From: Planctomycetota bacterium | Lineage (GTDB): Bacteria; Planctomycetota; B15-G4; JADJEK01 | Assembly: GCA_016709145.1 (NCBI GenBank) | Contig: JADJEK010000011.1 | Location: forward strand, 110,007 to 174,006 | Direction: 5' to 3' | DNA: 64,000 nucleotides | Shown here: positions 1 through 8,946 of the stretch, piece by piece | Numbering within the stretch: position 1 is the stretch's first letter | Layout of the letters: the number at the start of each line of letters is the position of its first letter | Translations under genes and position numbers: made by a program | The notes under the pieces: generated by a model | The model's database searches: none | Seen by the model: only the letters and a program-made list of their open reading frames with translations | What the model was told of the DNA's origin: nothing

Positions 1-43
1 GGGCAGCCTTGTCCGGAATTGCACTCCCGCTGGAGATCGACCC

Positions 44-1669
44 ATGAGGCATCTCGTTCCCGCATCCCTGTGCGTGGCTCTCGTCCTTCGAAGCGTCGCC
101 GTCGCGTCCGACCCCGCGATCGTCCCGGTCACCGTCGTGATCGAGGGCCAATCGGTGAACGGCGTCGGCCTCGTCACGGCCGTGGACAACCTCGCCGTCA
201 ATTCGCTCGGCCAGTTCCTGGTCGAGGCGGACACCGACAACGCGAACACGAACGCCGACACCGTCGTCGTCGACGCGTCCGGCTTGCGCTTCCAGGAAGG
301 ACAAGTGCTGCTGCTGCCCGCCGGCGCGACGCTCGATTCGTTCGACGCGCTGACGTTGAACGACGCCGGGAACGCCGCGTGGAACCTGTTCATCGCGGGC
401 ACGACGACGTCGACGGACTCCGGCATCTACTTCAACGACACGCTGACGCTGCTCGAGAGCACGATCTCGACGGCGACCGCGTTCACGGCGCCGACGCCGT
501 ACATCGGCTTCTTCGAGACGAAGTTCAACAACAACGGCCAAGTGCTCGTCGTCGCCAGCGTCGACGATCCGGCGATCGCCTCGACCGTGGATCGCGCGCT
601 CGTGATCTTCGACGTCGATCCGGTCGGCACGCTGCTCGGCGAATCGGTGGTCGCGAAGGAAGGCGACGTACTCGCGGGTCAGACCGCGCCGGTCGCGGAT
701 TTCGGCACCGGGCCGCACAACTTCGCGTTCAGCGACGGCGGCGACAGCATGTTCTTCGCCGACACGACCGACGCGACGACGGTGGACGGCAACGTCTACG
801 TCAACAACACGCTGCTCGCGCGCGAGGGCTCGCCGTCGCCGATCGCGGCGCGCACGTGGCTGAGCCTGTCGAGCAGCCGCATGGACTTGAGCCCGAACGG
901 CCAGCACTACGTCTACACCGGCCAGCTCTCGGCGCCGACGACCGACGACCAGCTCGTCGTGCGGGACGGCGTGAAGTTCATCCAGGAAGGCGATTCGCTG
1001 CCCGACATCGCGCCGTTCCTGTTCACGGCGTTCGGCACCGGCGGCATCCGCATCACCGATTCCGGTGACGTGGTGTGGATCGGCGACTGGGACGATCCGA
1101 ACACGGCGCAGGACGTCGGCCTGTTCTACAACCACAAGCTGCTGGTCCAGGAAGGCGTGACGCAGATCAACGGCCAGGCGGTCGAGTCGATCTCGACCGT
1201 CCAGGACGATCTGTCGATCTCGAGCAACGGCCGTTACATCCTGTTCGAGGCGACGCTGGTCGGCGGCTTGAACGGCGCGTTCCTCATCGACCTCGGCCCG
1301 TGGACCGACCTCGGCGGAAGCTTGGCGGGAACCAACGGCGCGCCGCGGCTGCGTGGCGCCGGAGCTCTGGTGCCGTCGCAGTTCGTCTCGTTCACGGTGT
1401 CGGAGGCCGCGCCGAACGCGCAGTTCGCGCTCGTGCTCGGTCTGACGCCGGCGTTCATCACGCCGTTCTACGGCGGCACGCTGCTGCCGACGCCGCACCT
1501 CGTGATCTCGGGCTTCTCGACCGACGCGAACGGCAACGTGCTGTTGCCGGGCGTGTGGCCGGGTGGCTTCCCGTCGGGCGGAGCGATCTTCGCGCAGGCC
1601 CTCGTCGCCGACGCCGGAGCGCCGTTCGGCGTCGCGATCAGCAACGCGGTGGTCGGCAGCGCGCCGTAA
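44..1669 (+). CDS. Secreted protein of unknown function with planctomycete-type C-terminal module
   Basis: I do not recognise a catalytic family. The 541-residue protein begins with a basic residue followed by a hydrophobic stretch (about residues 3-22), a likely signal peptide, so it should be exported. The body is rich in Asn, Asp, Thr and Gly, with repeated phrases of the type 'REG..P', 'V.EGDSLPD' and 'VQEGV', suggesting repeated beta-rich units as in a propeller. The last 100 residues (LGG..LPTP..., SGFSTDANGN, GGAIFAQALVAD) resemble the ends of other exported proteins in this window and may be a shared C-terminal domain. The ATG at 44 follows a GGAG about 8 bases upstream. No partner gene is evident. 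Function unknown. Confidence 0.7.
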   Translation: MRHLVPASLCVALVLRSVAVASDPAIVPVTVVIEGQSVNGVGLVTAVDNLAVNSLGQFLVEADTDNANTNADTVVVDASGLRFQEGQVLLLPAGATLDSFDALTLNDAGNAAWNLFIAGTTTSTDSGIYFNDTLTLLESTISTATAFTAPTPYIGFFETKFNNNGQVLVVASVDDPAIASTVDRALVIFDVDPVGTLLGESVVAKEGDVLAGQTAPVADFGTGPHNFAFSDGGDSMFFADTTDATTVDGNVYVNNTLLAREGSPSPIAARTWLSLSSSRMDLSPNGQHYVYTGQLSAPTTDDQLVVRDGVKFIQEGDSLPDIAPFLFTAFGTGGIRITDSGDVVWIGDWDDPNTAQDVGLFYNHKLLVQEGVTQINGQAVESISTVQDDLSISSNGRYILFEATLVGGLNGAFLIDLGPWTDLGGSLAGTNGAPRLRGAGALVPSQFVSFTVSEAAPNAQFALVLGLTPAFITPFYGGTLLPTPHLVISGFSTDANGNVLLPGVWPGGFPSGGAIFAQALVADAGAPFGVAISNAVVGSAP

Positions 1670-1682
1670 GCGGAGTCCACAG

Positions 1683-1768
1683 CCCCCCAAAAGGGGACAG
1701 ACCCCAATCGAAAAGGGGACAGACCCCAATCGCGATCGAGCGATTGGGGTCTGTCCCCTTTTGGGGGG
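1683..1768. repeat. Palindromic intergenic repeat, GGGGACAGACCCC type
   Basis: Two direct copies of AAAAGGGGACAGACCCC (1690-1732) are followed by an inverted copy (1741-1768), so the transcript could fold into a long hairpin with either left copy. It sits just after the stop codon of the secreted protein and may act as a transcription end signal. The same core occurs at several other gene ends in the window. Confidence 0.85.
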
Positions 1769-1961
1769 GCTGCTTCGACCCGGGCCGCCACCCGGGCCGC
1801 GAGTCGGGGCGTGAGCGGCGTGACGCAGCTTCTGGCGCGGGCGGCAGGTGGCCGGGGATTCGTCGCGCGATGCGCGAACTCGCCGAGAATTCGTTCCGTT
1901 TCGCGAGACCCACGGTGTCTCGAAGACCGGATCATCGGCGACGACGCCGTGGGAGGTCGAG

Positions 1962-3872
1962 ATGGGATCGGGATCGGCAGTGGATGTCCAAGCGTTGCTC
2001 GCGCATCGGTCGTTCGTCCAGCAGCTCGCGCGCAGCTTGTTGAGGGACGGCAACGACGCCGACGACGTCGCGCAGCAGACGTGGCGAAGCGCCGTGGTGC
2101 ACGGCGACGGAACGGTCGCGAATCCTCGCGGCTGGCTCGCGCGCATCACGCGTCACCACGCGTTCAATCTCGTGCGCGGGCGCAACCGACGGCAGAGGCG
2201 TGAAACGGACGCCGCGGCAATGCCCATGGAAGCGGGCGATCCCGCGTCGATCGCGGAGCGAGTCGAACTGGCCGAACGCGTCGTGCGCGCCATGATGGCG
2301 CTCGAAGAGCCCATTCGCTCGACGCTGCTGCTGCGCTTCTACGACGATCGGTCGACGCGCGCGATCGCGCAGGCCCACCACGTGTCGATCGACGCCGTGC
2401 GGTGGCGAATCGAGAAAGGGCTCGAGACGCTGCGGCGCACGCTCGATGCGAAGAGCTCCGGTGCGACGAAGTCGTGGCGCAAGGAGCTCGCGCTGATCGT
2501 TGGCGCGTCGGCCGTCGCGGGCTCGAGCTCGGCGAGCGCATCGATCGCGGCAATCGCGTCCGTCGCAATCGTGGGTGTCGCGCTCGGCGTGTGGGGCTTG
2601 CGTGACGGCGGCCGTGAAACGGGCGAGCCCGTCGAATCCTCGACGGTGAACGCCGTGTCGACCGCGGCCCAAGACCCGCACGACCCGCTCGCCGATGCCG
2701 TGGCGCAAGTGGAGCCAGCGCAACCCACGCGCGAGGCCGTCGACGCGCCGAGTCTCGACGGTGCGACGGCGACCGGCGAGCTGTGGCTTCGGATCGGCGA
2801 CGGAGCGTCGCTCGACGCGGCGGAGGTCCGCCCGGGGACGCGCGACGGCGTCGACCTGCATTGCCTCGACCAGCGCGACGGCACGGTCTGGCTGCGCGCG
2901 AGACGCGGCGCCGCGATGGTGCGTTCGCCGATGACCGCGCTGGGACTTCCGAGCGTCGCGGCCGAGGCCGCGCGACTCGCGGAGTCGGCGCCGCGCGAAC
3001 TCGCGCCCGGCGACCTCCAACTGACGCTGTCCAGTTCGCTGAAGAGCCTCGGAGTCGGCTTCGTGCGCGCCGAGAGCGGCGCGGCCTACCGCGTCCACGT
3101 CGCGGCGATGACCGACGATGCGGATGCGCTGCTGCGTTCCGCGCGGATCGTGTTCGAAGCGGTGCCCTCCGTCGAAGGCGGCGGCATCCTACGCCTGCCG
3201 ACGGTGGCGGGCCAACCGTCCGCATGGGTGCGCGACGCGATCCACCGTGGAGTTCGACTCGGCGAAGCGATTCCTGGTGAGTCGTTCGCTCGGTACCTGG
3301 ACGGTGCGTACGTGCTGTCGTCGCCCTTCACGGCGCCCACCGCGATCCAGGACGAGGCATTCCTCGTCGTCGAGTCGTCGTTGGAAACGTCCGTCTCGAT
3401 CGACTCCAGCAGCGGGTTCGTCGCCGCGGCCGGCGTCGGACGCGAGGGTGCGCTGACGCTCACGCAGTACGGCGCCATCGGCGTCCTCGGGCCAATGAGC
3501 GGCACGATCGACGTGGAGAGCTACGGCTACGTCTGTCTCGCCGGTCCGTTGAACGGCACGCTGAACATCAACTCGTACGCGACCGTCGTGCTCGAGGGTG
3601 ACCTCGTCGGGAGCTTGCGGGTGCGCAGCTACACCGAGCTGTTGTTGCGAGGCCGGATCCTCGGCACGCTCGACACGAAGAGTTCCGGCTGGTGCGACTT
3701 CTGGTTCGACGGCTACTGGACCGCCGCCGAACTCGAGGCGCTGGGCAAGGACGCCGATCAGGTCACGCTGCACGTGCGCTCGTCCGATCTGCCGATCGGC
3801 GAGCACGAAGGGTTCGGCGGTTGGCGGAAGGTCATCGTCGGCGACGCGCGGTTCGACGAGTTCCCGCGCTGA
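1962..3872 (+). CDS. ECF sigma factor fused through a membrane helix to an extracytoplasmic beta-repeat domain
   Basis: The first about 165 residues are an extracytoplasmic-function sigma factor: region 2 (ARSLLRDGNDADDVAQQTW) and region 4 (LRFYDDRSTRAIAQAHHVS, a helix-turn-helix). A hydrophobic helix follows near residues 195-220, then some 410 residues that would lie outside the membrane. Near residues 500-590 there are roughly 20-residue units (YGAIGVLGPMSGTIDVESYG, YVCLAGPLNGTLNINSY, ATVVLEGDLVGSLRVRSY) like the short beta-helix turns of bactofilins. ECF sigma factors normally stop after region 4. The ATG at 1962 is chosen because GGGAGG lies 5 bases upstream; the frame stays open further upstream. 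Inference: a membrane-held sigma factor that senses an envelope signal without a separate anti-sigma factor. The target promoter is unknown. Confidence 0.85.
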   Translation: MGSGSAVDVQALLAHRSFVQQLARSLLRDGNDADDVAQQTWRSAVVHGDGTVANPRGWLARITRHHAFNLVRGRNRRQRRETDAAAMPMEAGDPASIAERVELAERVVRAMMALEEPIRSTLLLRFYDDRSTRAIAQAHHVSIDAVRWRIEKGLETLRRTLDAKSSGATKSWRKELALIVGASAVAGSSSASASIAAIASVAIVGVALGVWGLRDGGRETGEPVESSTVNAVSTAAQDPHDPLADAVAQVEPAQPTREAVDAPSLDGATATGELWLRIGDGASLDAAEVRPGTRDGVDLHCLDQRDGTVWLRARRGAAMVRSPMTALGLPSVAAEAARLAESAPRELAPGDLQLTLSSSLKSLGVGFVRAESGAAYRVHVAAMTDDADALLRSARIVFEAVPSVEGGGILRLPTVAGQPSAWVRDAIHRGVRLGEAIPGESFARYLDGAYVLSSPFTAPTAIQDEAFLVVESSLETSVSIDSSSGFVAAAGVGREGALTLTQYGAIGVLGPMSGTIDVESYGYVCLAGPLNGTLNINSYATVVLEGDLVGSLRVRSYTELLLRGRILGTLDTKSSGWCDFWFDGYWTAAELEALGKDADQVTLHVRSSDLPIGEHEGFGGWRKVIVGDARFDEFPR

Positions 3873-3892
3873 ATTTCGTTCGTTTCGGTACG

Positions 3893-3926
3893 CCGAGTCT
3901 CCAGGGGACTCGGTTTTTTTTTTTTT
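3893..3926 (+). terminator. Rho-independent terminator of the sigma factor gene
   Basis: A CCGAGTC/GACTCGG stem with a short loop is followed directly by 13 T residues. It is the clearest intrinsic terminator in the window and ends the sigma factor transcript. Confidence 0.92.
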
Positions 3927-4033
3927 CGCGCGGGAATGCGCCGCGAATACGTACAAGCCACGTGCGGGAAGTAGGGACTTGGAAGGTGGGTCCCGTCCCC
4001 TGAACCCAATTGGCTTCATCGAAGGGACGCAAC

Positions 4034-4462
4034 ATGTTCGGATCACGGTTTCTTGTCATCGTAGGGCTCGCCGTCGGCCTGTTCGCAGCGACGGACGCCG
4101 CCGCCAACCAAGCCTGCTCGCTGTCATTCAGCAACTGTGTCCAGGTGTTCACGTGGGACCCCTACACGTGCAAGTGCTCGGGCACCGCGACCATCAGCGG
4201 CCTACCAGCGAACACGACGCTTGCGGTCTACTTCTGTAGTTGCCAGGGCTGTACCGATGGCGGGCCCGACAACCCCGCGTGTCGCCCTGGCGCGTCGGCA
4301 GGTAGTCACACGTCGAGTGGGTCGGGCACCATTACGTTCACCGGCCAAGACCTCGGTGACTGCGGCGAGACGAACATGTACTGCGCGGGCGCCGCATATA
4401 CCGATTCCTTGGGAGTGCACCACGTCTACGTCTGCTGCGCGTCACATGCATGCCCGGCATGA
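4034..4462 (+). CDS. Small cysteine-rich secreted protein
   Basis: This 142-residue protein has a clear signal peptide (FLVIVGLAVGLFAATDAAA) and then 13 cysteines in about 115 residues, including CKC, CSC and VCC clusters, which implies a disulfide-stabilised exported protein. The family is not recognised. The ATG at 4034 is preferred over an in-frame TTG at 4010 because GAAGGGA lies 7 bases before it and the signal peptide starts there. Its stop codon overlaps the ATG of the next gene (ATGA at 4459-4462), so the two are probably translated together and may work together at the cell surface. Confidence 0.75.
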   Translation: MFGSRFLVIVGLAVGLFAATDAAANQACSLSFSNCVQVFTWDPYTCKCSGTATISGLPANTTLAVYFCSCQGCTDGGPDNPACRPGASAGSHTSSGSGTITFTGQDLGDCGETNMYCAGAAYTDSLGVHHVYVCCASHACPA

Positions 4463-6693
4463 GCACGCGGTGGGTCTACGCGTCGTTGATCGTTCTCGGT
4501 ATCGGGATCGCGATCGCGATTCGCTTCGCCGAGTCACCAACACCGGCGAGTGACGGTTCCCGCGAGCCGAGGGCATCGGGGGCAGAGTCCATAGCACCGA
4601 AGGACACTCCGCTGCCCGTCGAGAGCGCACTCGTGCGCTCCGAAGTGGCCCCGACCGACGGCAGGATCGAGACCGAGGTTGATCTCCGAATTCGCGTACT
4701 CGACGAGGTCGGGACACCAGTCGGGGACGCGCGAGTCGTCGTGCTCGATGCGACGCACGTGCGTGGCTCCGACCGGACCGATGCGTCCGGACTCGTGTCG
4801 ATCGTCGTACCCCGAGAACCGGAGAACCTCACGGCCTACGTTTCCGCCGTAGGTTTCATGGATCGGTACGTACCAGTGCGGGCAACGCGGTCGGTGACCA
4901 ACGGCCCGACGGACGTCTCCCTGTCGCGCCTCCAGCTCTCACGCGTGATCGGGGTCGTGATCGACGAAGAAGGGCGACCGGTTGCGGATGCGCCGGTGCG
5001 CGCGGGCGCGATTGCGATGACGCGCGCGCGATTCGACGCTTACCAACGGCAAGCCGGTGTAGCCGAAACGAGAACGAACACCACGGGTCACTTTGCGATC
5101 GAAAACGTACCCGCCGGACAACCGACCTGGGTGTCCGCGGGGTTCGGAGCGCAGATCGAACCCACGCCTGTACGAGCTTTGGAGCCAGGTGAGACCGCGG
5201 AAGTCCGGATTCGGTTGTTCTCGACGAGTGCGATCGAAATAGCAATCGTCGACGCCCGCAGTGGAGCGCCGATCCCGAGAGCGGCCCTCCAAGCTCCCGA
5301 CGGACGCGGGCCATCGTATTCCTGGGCGACGCCCTCGGAAGCGATTCCGGGGCTTGTCGAGCAGGGCTTGCTCAGCGAGCCGTTCATGACTTGTGACGAG
5401 ATGGGAATCGTGAGGACGCGAGTTCGAGCACGTCGACGATGCGTCCTGAACGTTCGCGCACCAGAGCATCGCACGCAACGGTACGTCCTCGACTCGTCGA
5501 TTGCACGACACGTCATTCGGTTGGAGCCCAAATCGTATATTCGTGTCGAACTCGTTCTCGACGACGGCAACCCGCTGTCGTTCATCGAGGACGTACCGAC
5601 GATGAAGCGAGGTACGATTCCATCCGCTGGCCCCATCGTAGGTCATCTCGCCCGGGGCATGAGTGTTCAATGGAGCGGTGCCGACGGTGTTCCCGCCGAC
5701 TTGGATGTCGACTGGGCATCGTTCCCGAGTTCGATCGACGTCGATCTGGGTAGCCACTCCGGCCAGGTCGGAGAACTCGTCGCGTCGATTTTCGGAGGCG
5801 AACTTGCGAGGTGCTCGGTCGAGTCGCATAGCACCGAGTTGCGGCTGGTTCTGCCGGCGGCGTCGGTCGAGCGACCGACCGGCGCATTGACGCTCGTCGT
5901 TCTCGACGCGAACGGAAATCCTCCCACCAATGCATTGAACCTGATTCTGCGAGGGCAGCCGGATATGGAAACGGGGACCGGCGTCGAAGTGGGTCCCATC
6001 GGGCTGTTCACGACGAGCGACGGCGTGCTGACTGCAGATCGCGTCGTTCCGGGTGCGTACGACCTCATGCTGCAGGACGCGGTCACCGGAGACTCGGTTC
6101 ACGTCGGTCACGCTCGCGTCGAACCGAATTCGCGCGCAGACCTTGGAACCGTTCGGTTGGCGATGTCGGGCAGTGTCGTCGTCGAGGTAGGAACTCCCAC
6201 CGGATCGGCAGCCGCGTCCCGAGTGCGCCTCTGGAGCTACGGAATGGGTATGTACCTACCGTCGCCGGCTTACCTGCCGACGGATCGAGACGTGATCGGA
6301 ATCGTCGGATCTCCCATCGAGTGGCCTCAAGTGCCCAGTGGTGCTTATCGAGTCGAAGCGCGTTCGGCCGGTCTCGTACCAGCTTCCGCGGAAGTCTTCG
6401 TCGACTCGGGTCAGCCGGTCGTCGTCCCGCTCGCCCTGGACAGCGGGTATCAGGTCGATGTGCATCAAGTGGCCGAAGTCGACCCGGTCGATCGTCCGAC
6501 CATCGAATTCTGGTCGACGGACGAGCGATTCATTGAGCGCTGCGAGATGAGGTATGACGCCGAAAACCGACGGCTGCTTGCCCGGTTCTTCGTCGGGGAA
6601 GGGGACTATGAAGTCCGCCGTCGGGATGGAAACCGTGTGAGTCGCGTGGAGCGTGTGACGGTCGATTCCAATCGGGTCGTGGATCTGCGCTAG
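4459..6693 (+). CDS. Membrane-anchored protein with carboxypeptidase-regulatory-like repeats
   Basis: The 744-residue protein has one N-terminal membrane helix (YASLIVLGIGIAIAIRF) and then an extracytoplasmic region of repeated beta-sandwich units of the carboxypeptidase-regulatory type (LRIRVLDEVGTPVGDARVVV, GVVIDEEGRPVADAPV, LTLVVLDANGNPPTNA). No enzymatic domain is visible, so it is more likely structural or adhesive than catalytic. The start at ATG 4459 is chosen because it overlaps the stop of the upstream cysteine-rich gene; an ATG at 4450 is possible. The protein at 26449-28029 has the same architecture, and the sigma factor at 41430 carries similar repeats outside the membrane. Confidence 0.75.
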   Translation: MSTRWVYASLIVLGIGIAIAIRFAESPTPASDGSREPRASGAESIAPKDTPLPVESALVRSEVAPTDGRIETEVDLRIRVLDEVGTPVGDARVVVLDATHVRGSDRTDASGLVSIVVPREPENLTAYVSAVGFMDRYVPVRATRSVTNGPTDVSLSRLQLSRVIGVVIDEEGRPVADAPVRAGAIAMTRARFDAYQRQAGVAETRTNTTGHFAIENVPAGQPTWVSAGFGAQIEPTPVRALEPGETAEVRIRLFSTSAIEIAIVDARSGAPIPRAALQAPDGRGPSYSWATPSEAIPGLVEQGLLSEPFMTCDEMGIVRTRVRARRRCVLNVRAPEHRTQRYVLDSSIARHVIRLEPKSYIRVELVLDDGNPLSFIEDVPTMKRGTIPSAGPIVGHLARGMSVQWSGADGVPADLDVDWASFPSSIDVDLGSHSGQVGELVASIFGGELARCSVESHSTELRLVLPAASVERPTGALTLVVLDANGNPPTNALNLILRGQPDMETGTGVEVGPIGLFTTSDGVLTADRVVPGAYDLMLQDAVTGDSVHVGHARVEPNSRADLGTVRLAMSGSVVVEVGTPTGSAAASRVRLWSYGMGMYLPSPAYLPTDRDVIGIVGSPIEWPQVPSGAYRVEARSAGLVPASAEVFVDSGQPVVVPLALDSGYQVDVHQVAEVDPVDRPTIEFWSTDERFIERCEMRYDAENRRLLARFFVGEGDYEVRRRDGNRVSRVERVTVDSNRVVDLR

Positions 6694-7017
6694 CGCGAGA
6701 TCGGATGTGTTCTCGAGTGCTCCACGGAGATCTGTCCGCATCGGCGCACTCACAATGCTGCTCTCGAATCGTGAACGTCATCGCGGATCGATCCGTTCGT
6801 CGTTCGCGCGCATCGGGTTGGTTTCCGATCGGCGACGGGTCCCGTCGCAAACGGCGTTGGCCCAAGAAGTCCCACTCCCGCTGCAAAGCACTCCGCTCCC
6901 GCCCTCATTGCCCGGTTGACCGGACGCCCTTCGTTGCCATGATGCGGGCTTGCGTTGCGCGGCGGACCCACGCCACCGTCCGCACCCCGAAGACTCCGCA
7001 CCGAGGACCGTCCGTCG
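6694..7017. other. Gene-free stretch before the topoisomerase gene
   Basis: I see no convincing gene, repeat or hairpin here. Open frames run through it but lack starts and family similarity. It presumably holds the promoter of the topoisomerase gene. Confidence 0.5.
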
Positions 7018-8946
7018 ATGGCACAACTCGAACCGCTGATGAAGCGGAACTTCATCGAGTACGCGAGTTACGTCGTTCTCGATCGAGCCATTCCCGACCT
7101 GCGCGACGGCCTGAAGCCGGTGCAGCGCCGCATCCTGCACACGCTGCACGAGATGCACGACGGCCGCTTCCACAAGGTCGCGAACGTGATCGGCGAATGC
7201 ATGAAGTTGCATCCGCACGGCGACGCGGCGATCTCCGACGCGCTCGTCACGCTCGCGAACAAGGAATACTTCATCGAGCGGCAGGGGAACTTCGGCAACG
7301 TCTTCACCGGCCACAGCGCGGCCGCCCCGCGTTACATCGAGTGCCGCCTCACGCCGCTCGCGGTCGAGACGCTGTTCAACAAGCCGCTGACGACGTGGGC
7401 CCGCAGCTACGACGACCGCCGCGACGAGCCGGCGTTCCTACCGGTCAAGATCCCGGTGCTGCTGATGCTCGGCGCCGACGGCATCGCGGTCGGCATGACG
7501 ACGCGCATCCTGCCGCACAACTTCATCGAGTTGCTGAAGGCGCAGATCGCGCTGCTGTCGGCGAAGGAAGTCCGCGTCTACCCGGACTTCTTGCAAGGCG
7601 GCTTCGTCGACGTCCGCGACTACGACGACGGCCGCGGCAAGGTCACCGTGCGCGCGCGCATCGAAGCGCGCGACGACAAGACGCTCGTGATCTCCGAGAT
7701 CCCGTACGGCACGACGACGGAGAGTCTGATCGCGTCGATCGAAGCCGCCGCCGAGAAGGGCCAGGTCAAGATCTCGGGCATCTCGGACTTCACGACCGAG
7801 CACGTCGAGATCGAGGTTTCGCTGTCGCGCGGCGTCTACGCCGACGAGGTCATCCCGCAGCTCTACGCGTACACCGACTGCGAGATGGTGCTGCAGTCGA
7901 CGATCGTCACGATCGTCGAGGAGAAGGGCCGCCAGCGCCCGGTCGAGATGACCGTGACGCAGGTGCTCGGCTACCTGACCGATCAGTTGCTCGAGCGCAT
8001 CAAGGCCGAACTCGCGCACGAACTCGCGCAGCTCGAGGACAAGCGCCACTGGATGACGCTCGAGCGGATCTTCATCGAGAACCGCGTCTACAAGCGCATC
8101 GAGAGCGCGAAGACCGAAGCCGCCGTGCGCAAGGCCGTGTGGGACGGCATGAACGAGCACTCGCTGTACTTCGCGCGCCCGATGGTCGAGGACGACGTCG
8201 ATCGCCTGCTCGGCATCAAGATCCGCCGGATCTCCGCGTACGACATCGCGAAGTACAAGGACGACCTCGAGGAAGTCCTGGCCGCGATCAAGGACCGCGA
8301 GAAGAAGCTGAAGAACCTCAAGAAGACGGCGATCGGCTGGCTCGAGGAGATGATCGAGAAGTACGACGAGAGCTACCCGCGCCGCAGCGAGATCCAGAAG
8401 TTCGAGACGATCGACAAGAAGGAAGTCGCGCGCGCCCACATCAAGATGGCCTACGACCCGCACAGCGGGTTCTTCGGCTCGAAGGTCTCGGGCGACAAGT
8501 TCCAGGTCACGATCAGCGACTACGACCGGGTGCTGCTCGTGTGCCAGGACGGCAGCTACCGCGTCATCGGCGCCGAGGACAAGGTCCTGATGCCGAGCAA
8601 GTTGCTGTACGCGGCGATCTTCGACCCGGAGCAGGGCAAGAGCTTCGTCGTCGTCTACCGCGACAAGCAGAAGAACCCGTTCGGCAAGCGCGTGAAGATC
8701 GAGAAGTTCATCCGCGACAAGGAATACCTGCTGATCAAGGACCGCGAAGGCAAGGTCGACTTGCTGTTCGAGGAGGCCAAGCCCGGCCGCATCCATCTCG
8801 AGTTCGCGCCGGCGAAGTACCAGCGCCTGCACGACGCCGAGTTCGACCTCGACACGCTCGAGGACTGCGGTGTGGCCGCGCGCGGCACGCGGCTCGCCCC
8901 GAAGCCGGTCTCGAAGATCACGCGCATCGATGCCCCGCGCGGCTGA
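7018..8946 (+). CDS. parC: Type IIA DNA topoisomerase subunit A (ParC/GyrA family)
   Basis: This subunit cuts and rejoins DNA in the topoisomerase IV or gyrase heterotetramer. The N-terminal breakage-reunion domain is clear: DGLKPVQRRIL, the quinolone-pocket segment KLHPHGDAAISD, GNFGN and the catalytic tyrosine Y106 in APRYIECRL. At 642 residues it is much shorter than GyrA (about 800-900). The C-terminal part from about residue 490 has only weak beta-pinwheel-like repeats (YRVIGAEDKVLM), which fits a ParC-type protein. The ATG at 7018 begins at the conserved N-terminus. No ParE/GyrB gene is adjacent. The residue matching E. coli GyrA Ser83 is Ala70, while the Asp87 equivalent (Asp74) is kept. 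The 3' end overlaps the flavoprotein gene by 17 bases. Confidence 0.92.
   Translation: MAQLEPLMKRNFIEYASYVVLDRAIPDLRDGLKPVQRRILHTLHEMHDGRFHKVANVIGECMKLHPHGDAAISDALVTLANKEYFIERQGNFGNVFTGHSAAAPRYIECRLTPLAVETLFNKPLTTWARSYDDRRDEPAFLPVKIPVLLMLGADGIAVGMTTRILPHNFIELLKAQIALLSAKEVRVYPDFLQGGFVDVRDYDDGRGKVTVRARIEARDDKTLVISEIPYGTTTESLIASIEAAAEKGQVKISGISDFTTEHVEIEVSLSRGVYADEVIPQLYAYTDCEMVLQSTIVTIVEEKGRQRPVEMTVTQVLGYLTDQLLERIKAELAHELAQLEDKRHWMTLERIFIENRVYKRIESAKTEAAVRKAVWDGMNEHSLYFARPMVEDDVDRLLGIKIRRISAYDIAKYKDDLEEVLAAIKDREKKLKNLKKTAIGWLEEMIEKYDESYPRRSEIQKFETIDKKEVARAHIKMAYDPHSGFFGSKVSGDKFQVTISDYDRVLLVCQDGSYRVIGAEDKVLMPSKLLYAAIFDPEQGKSFVVVYRDKQKNPFGKRVKIEKFIRDKEYLLIKDREGKVDLLFEEAKPGRIHLEFAPAKYQRLHDAEFDLDTLEDCGVAARGTRLAPKPVSKITRIDAPRG

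Noticed and set aside
1683..1768. Short CRISPR-like array
   Set aside because: There are only two direct copies, with no spacers, and the third copy is inverted; the same core occurs at many gene ends.
4010..4033. TTG start for the cysteine-rich protein
   Set aside because: The ribosome site and the signal peptide both fit the ATG at 4034.
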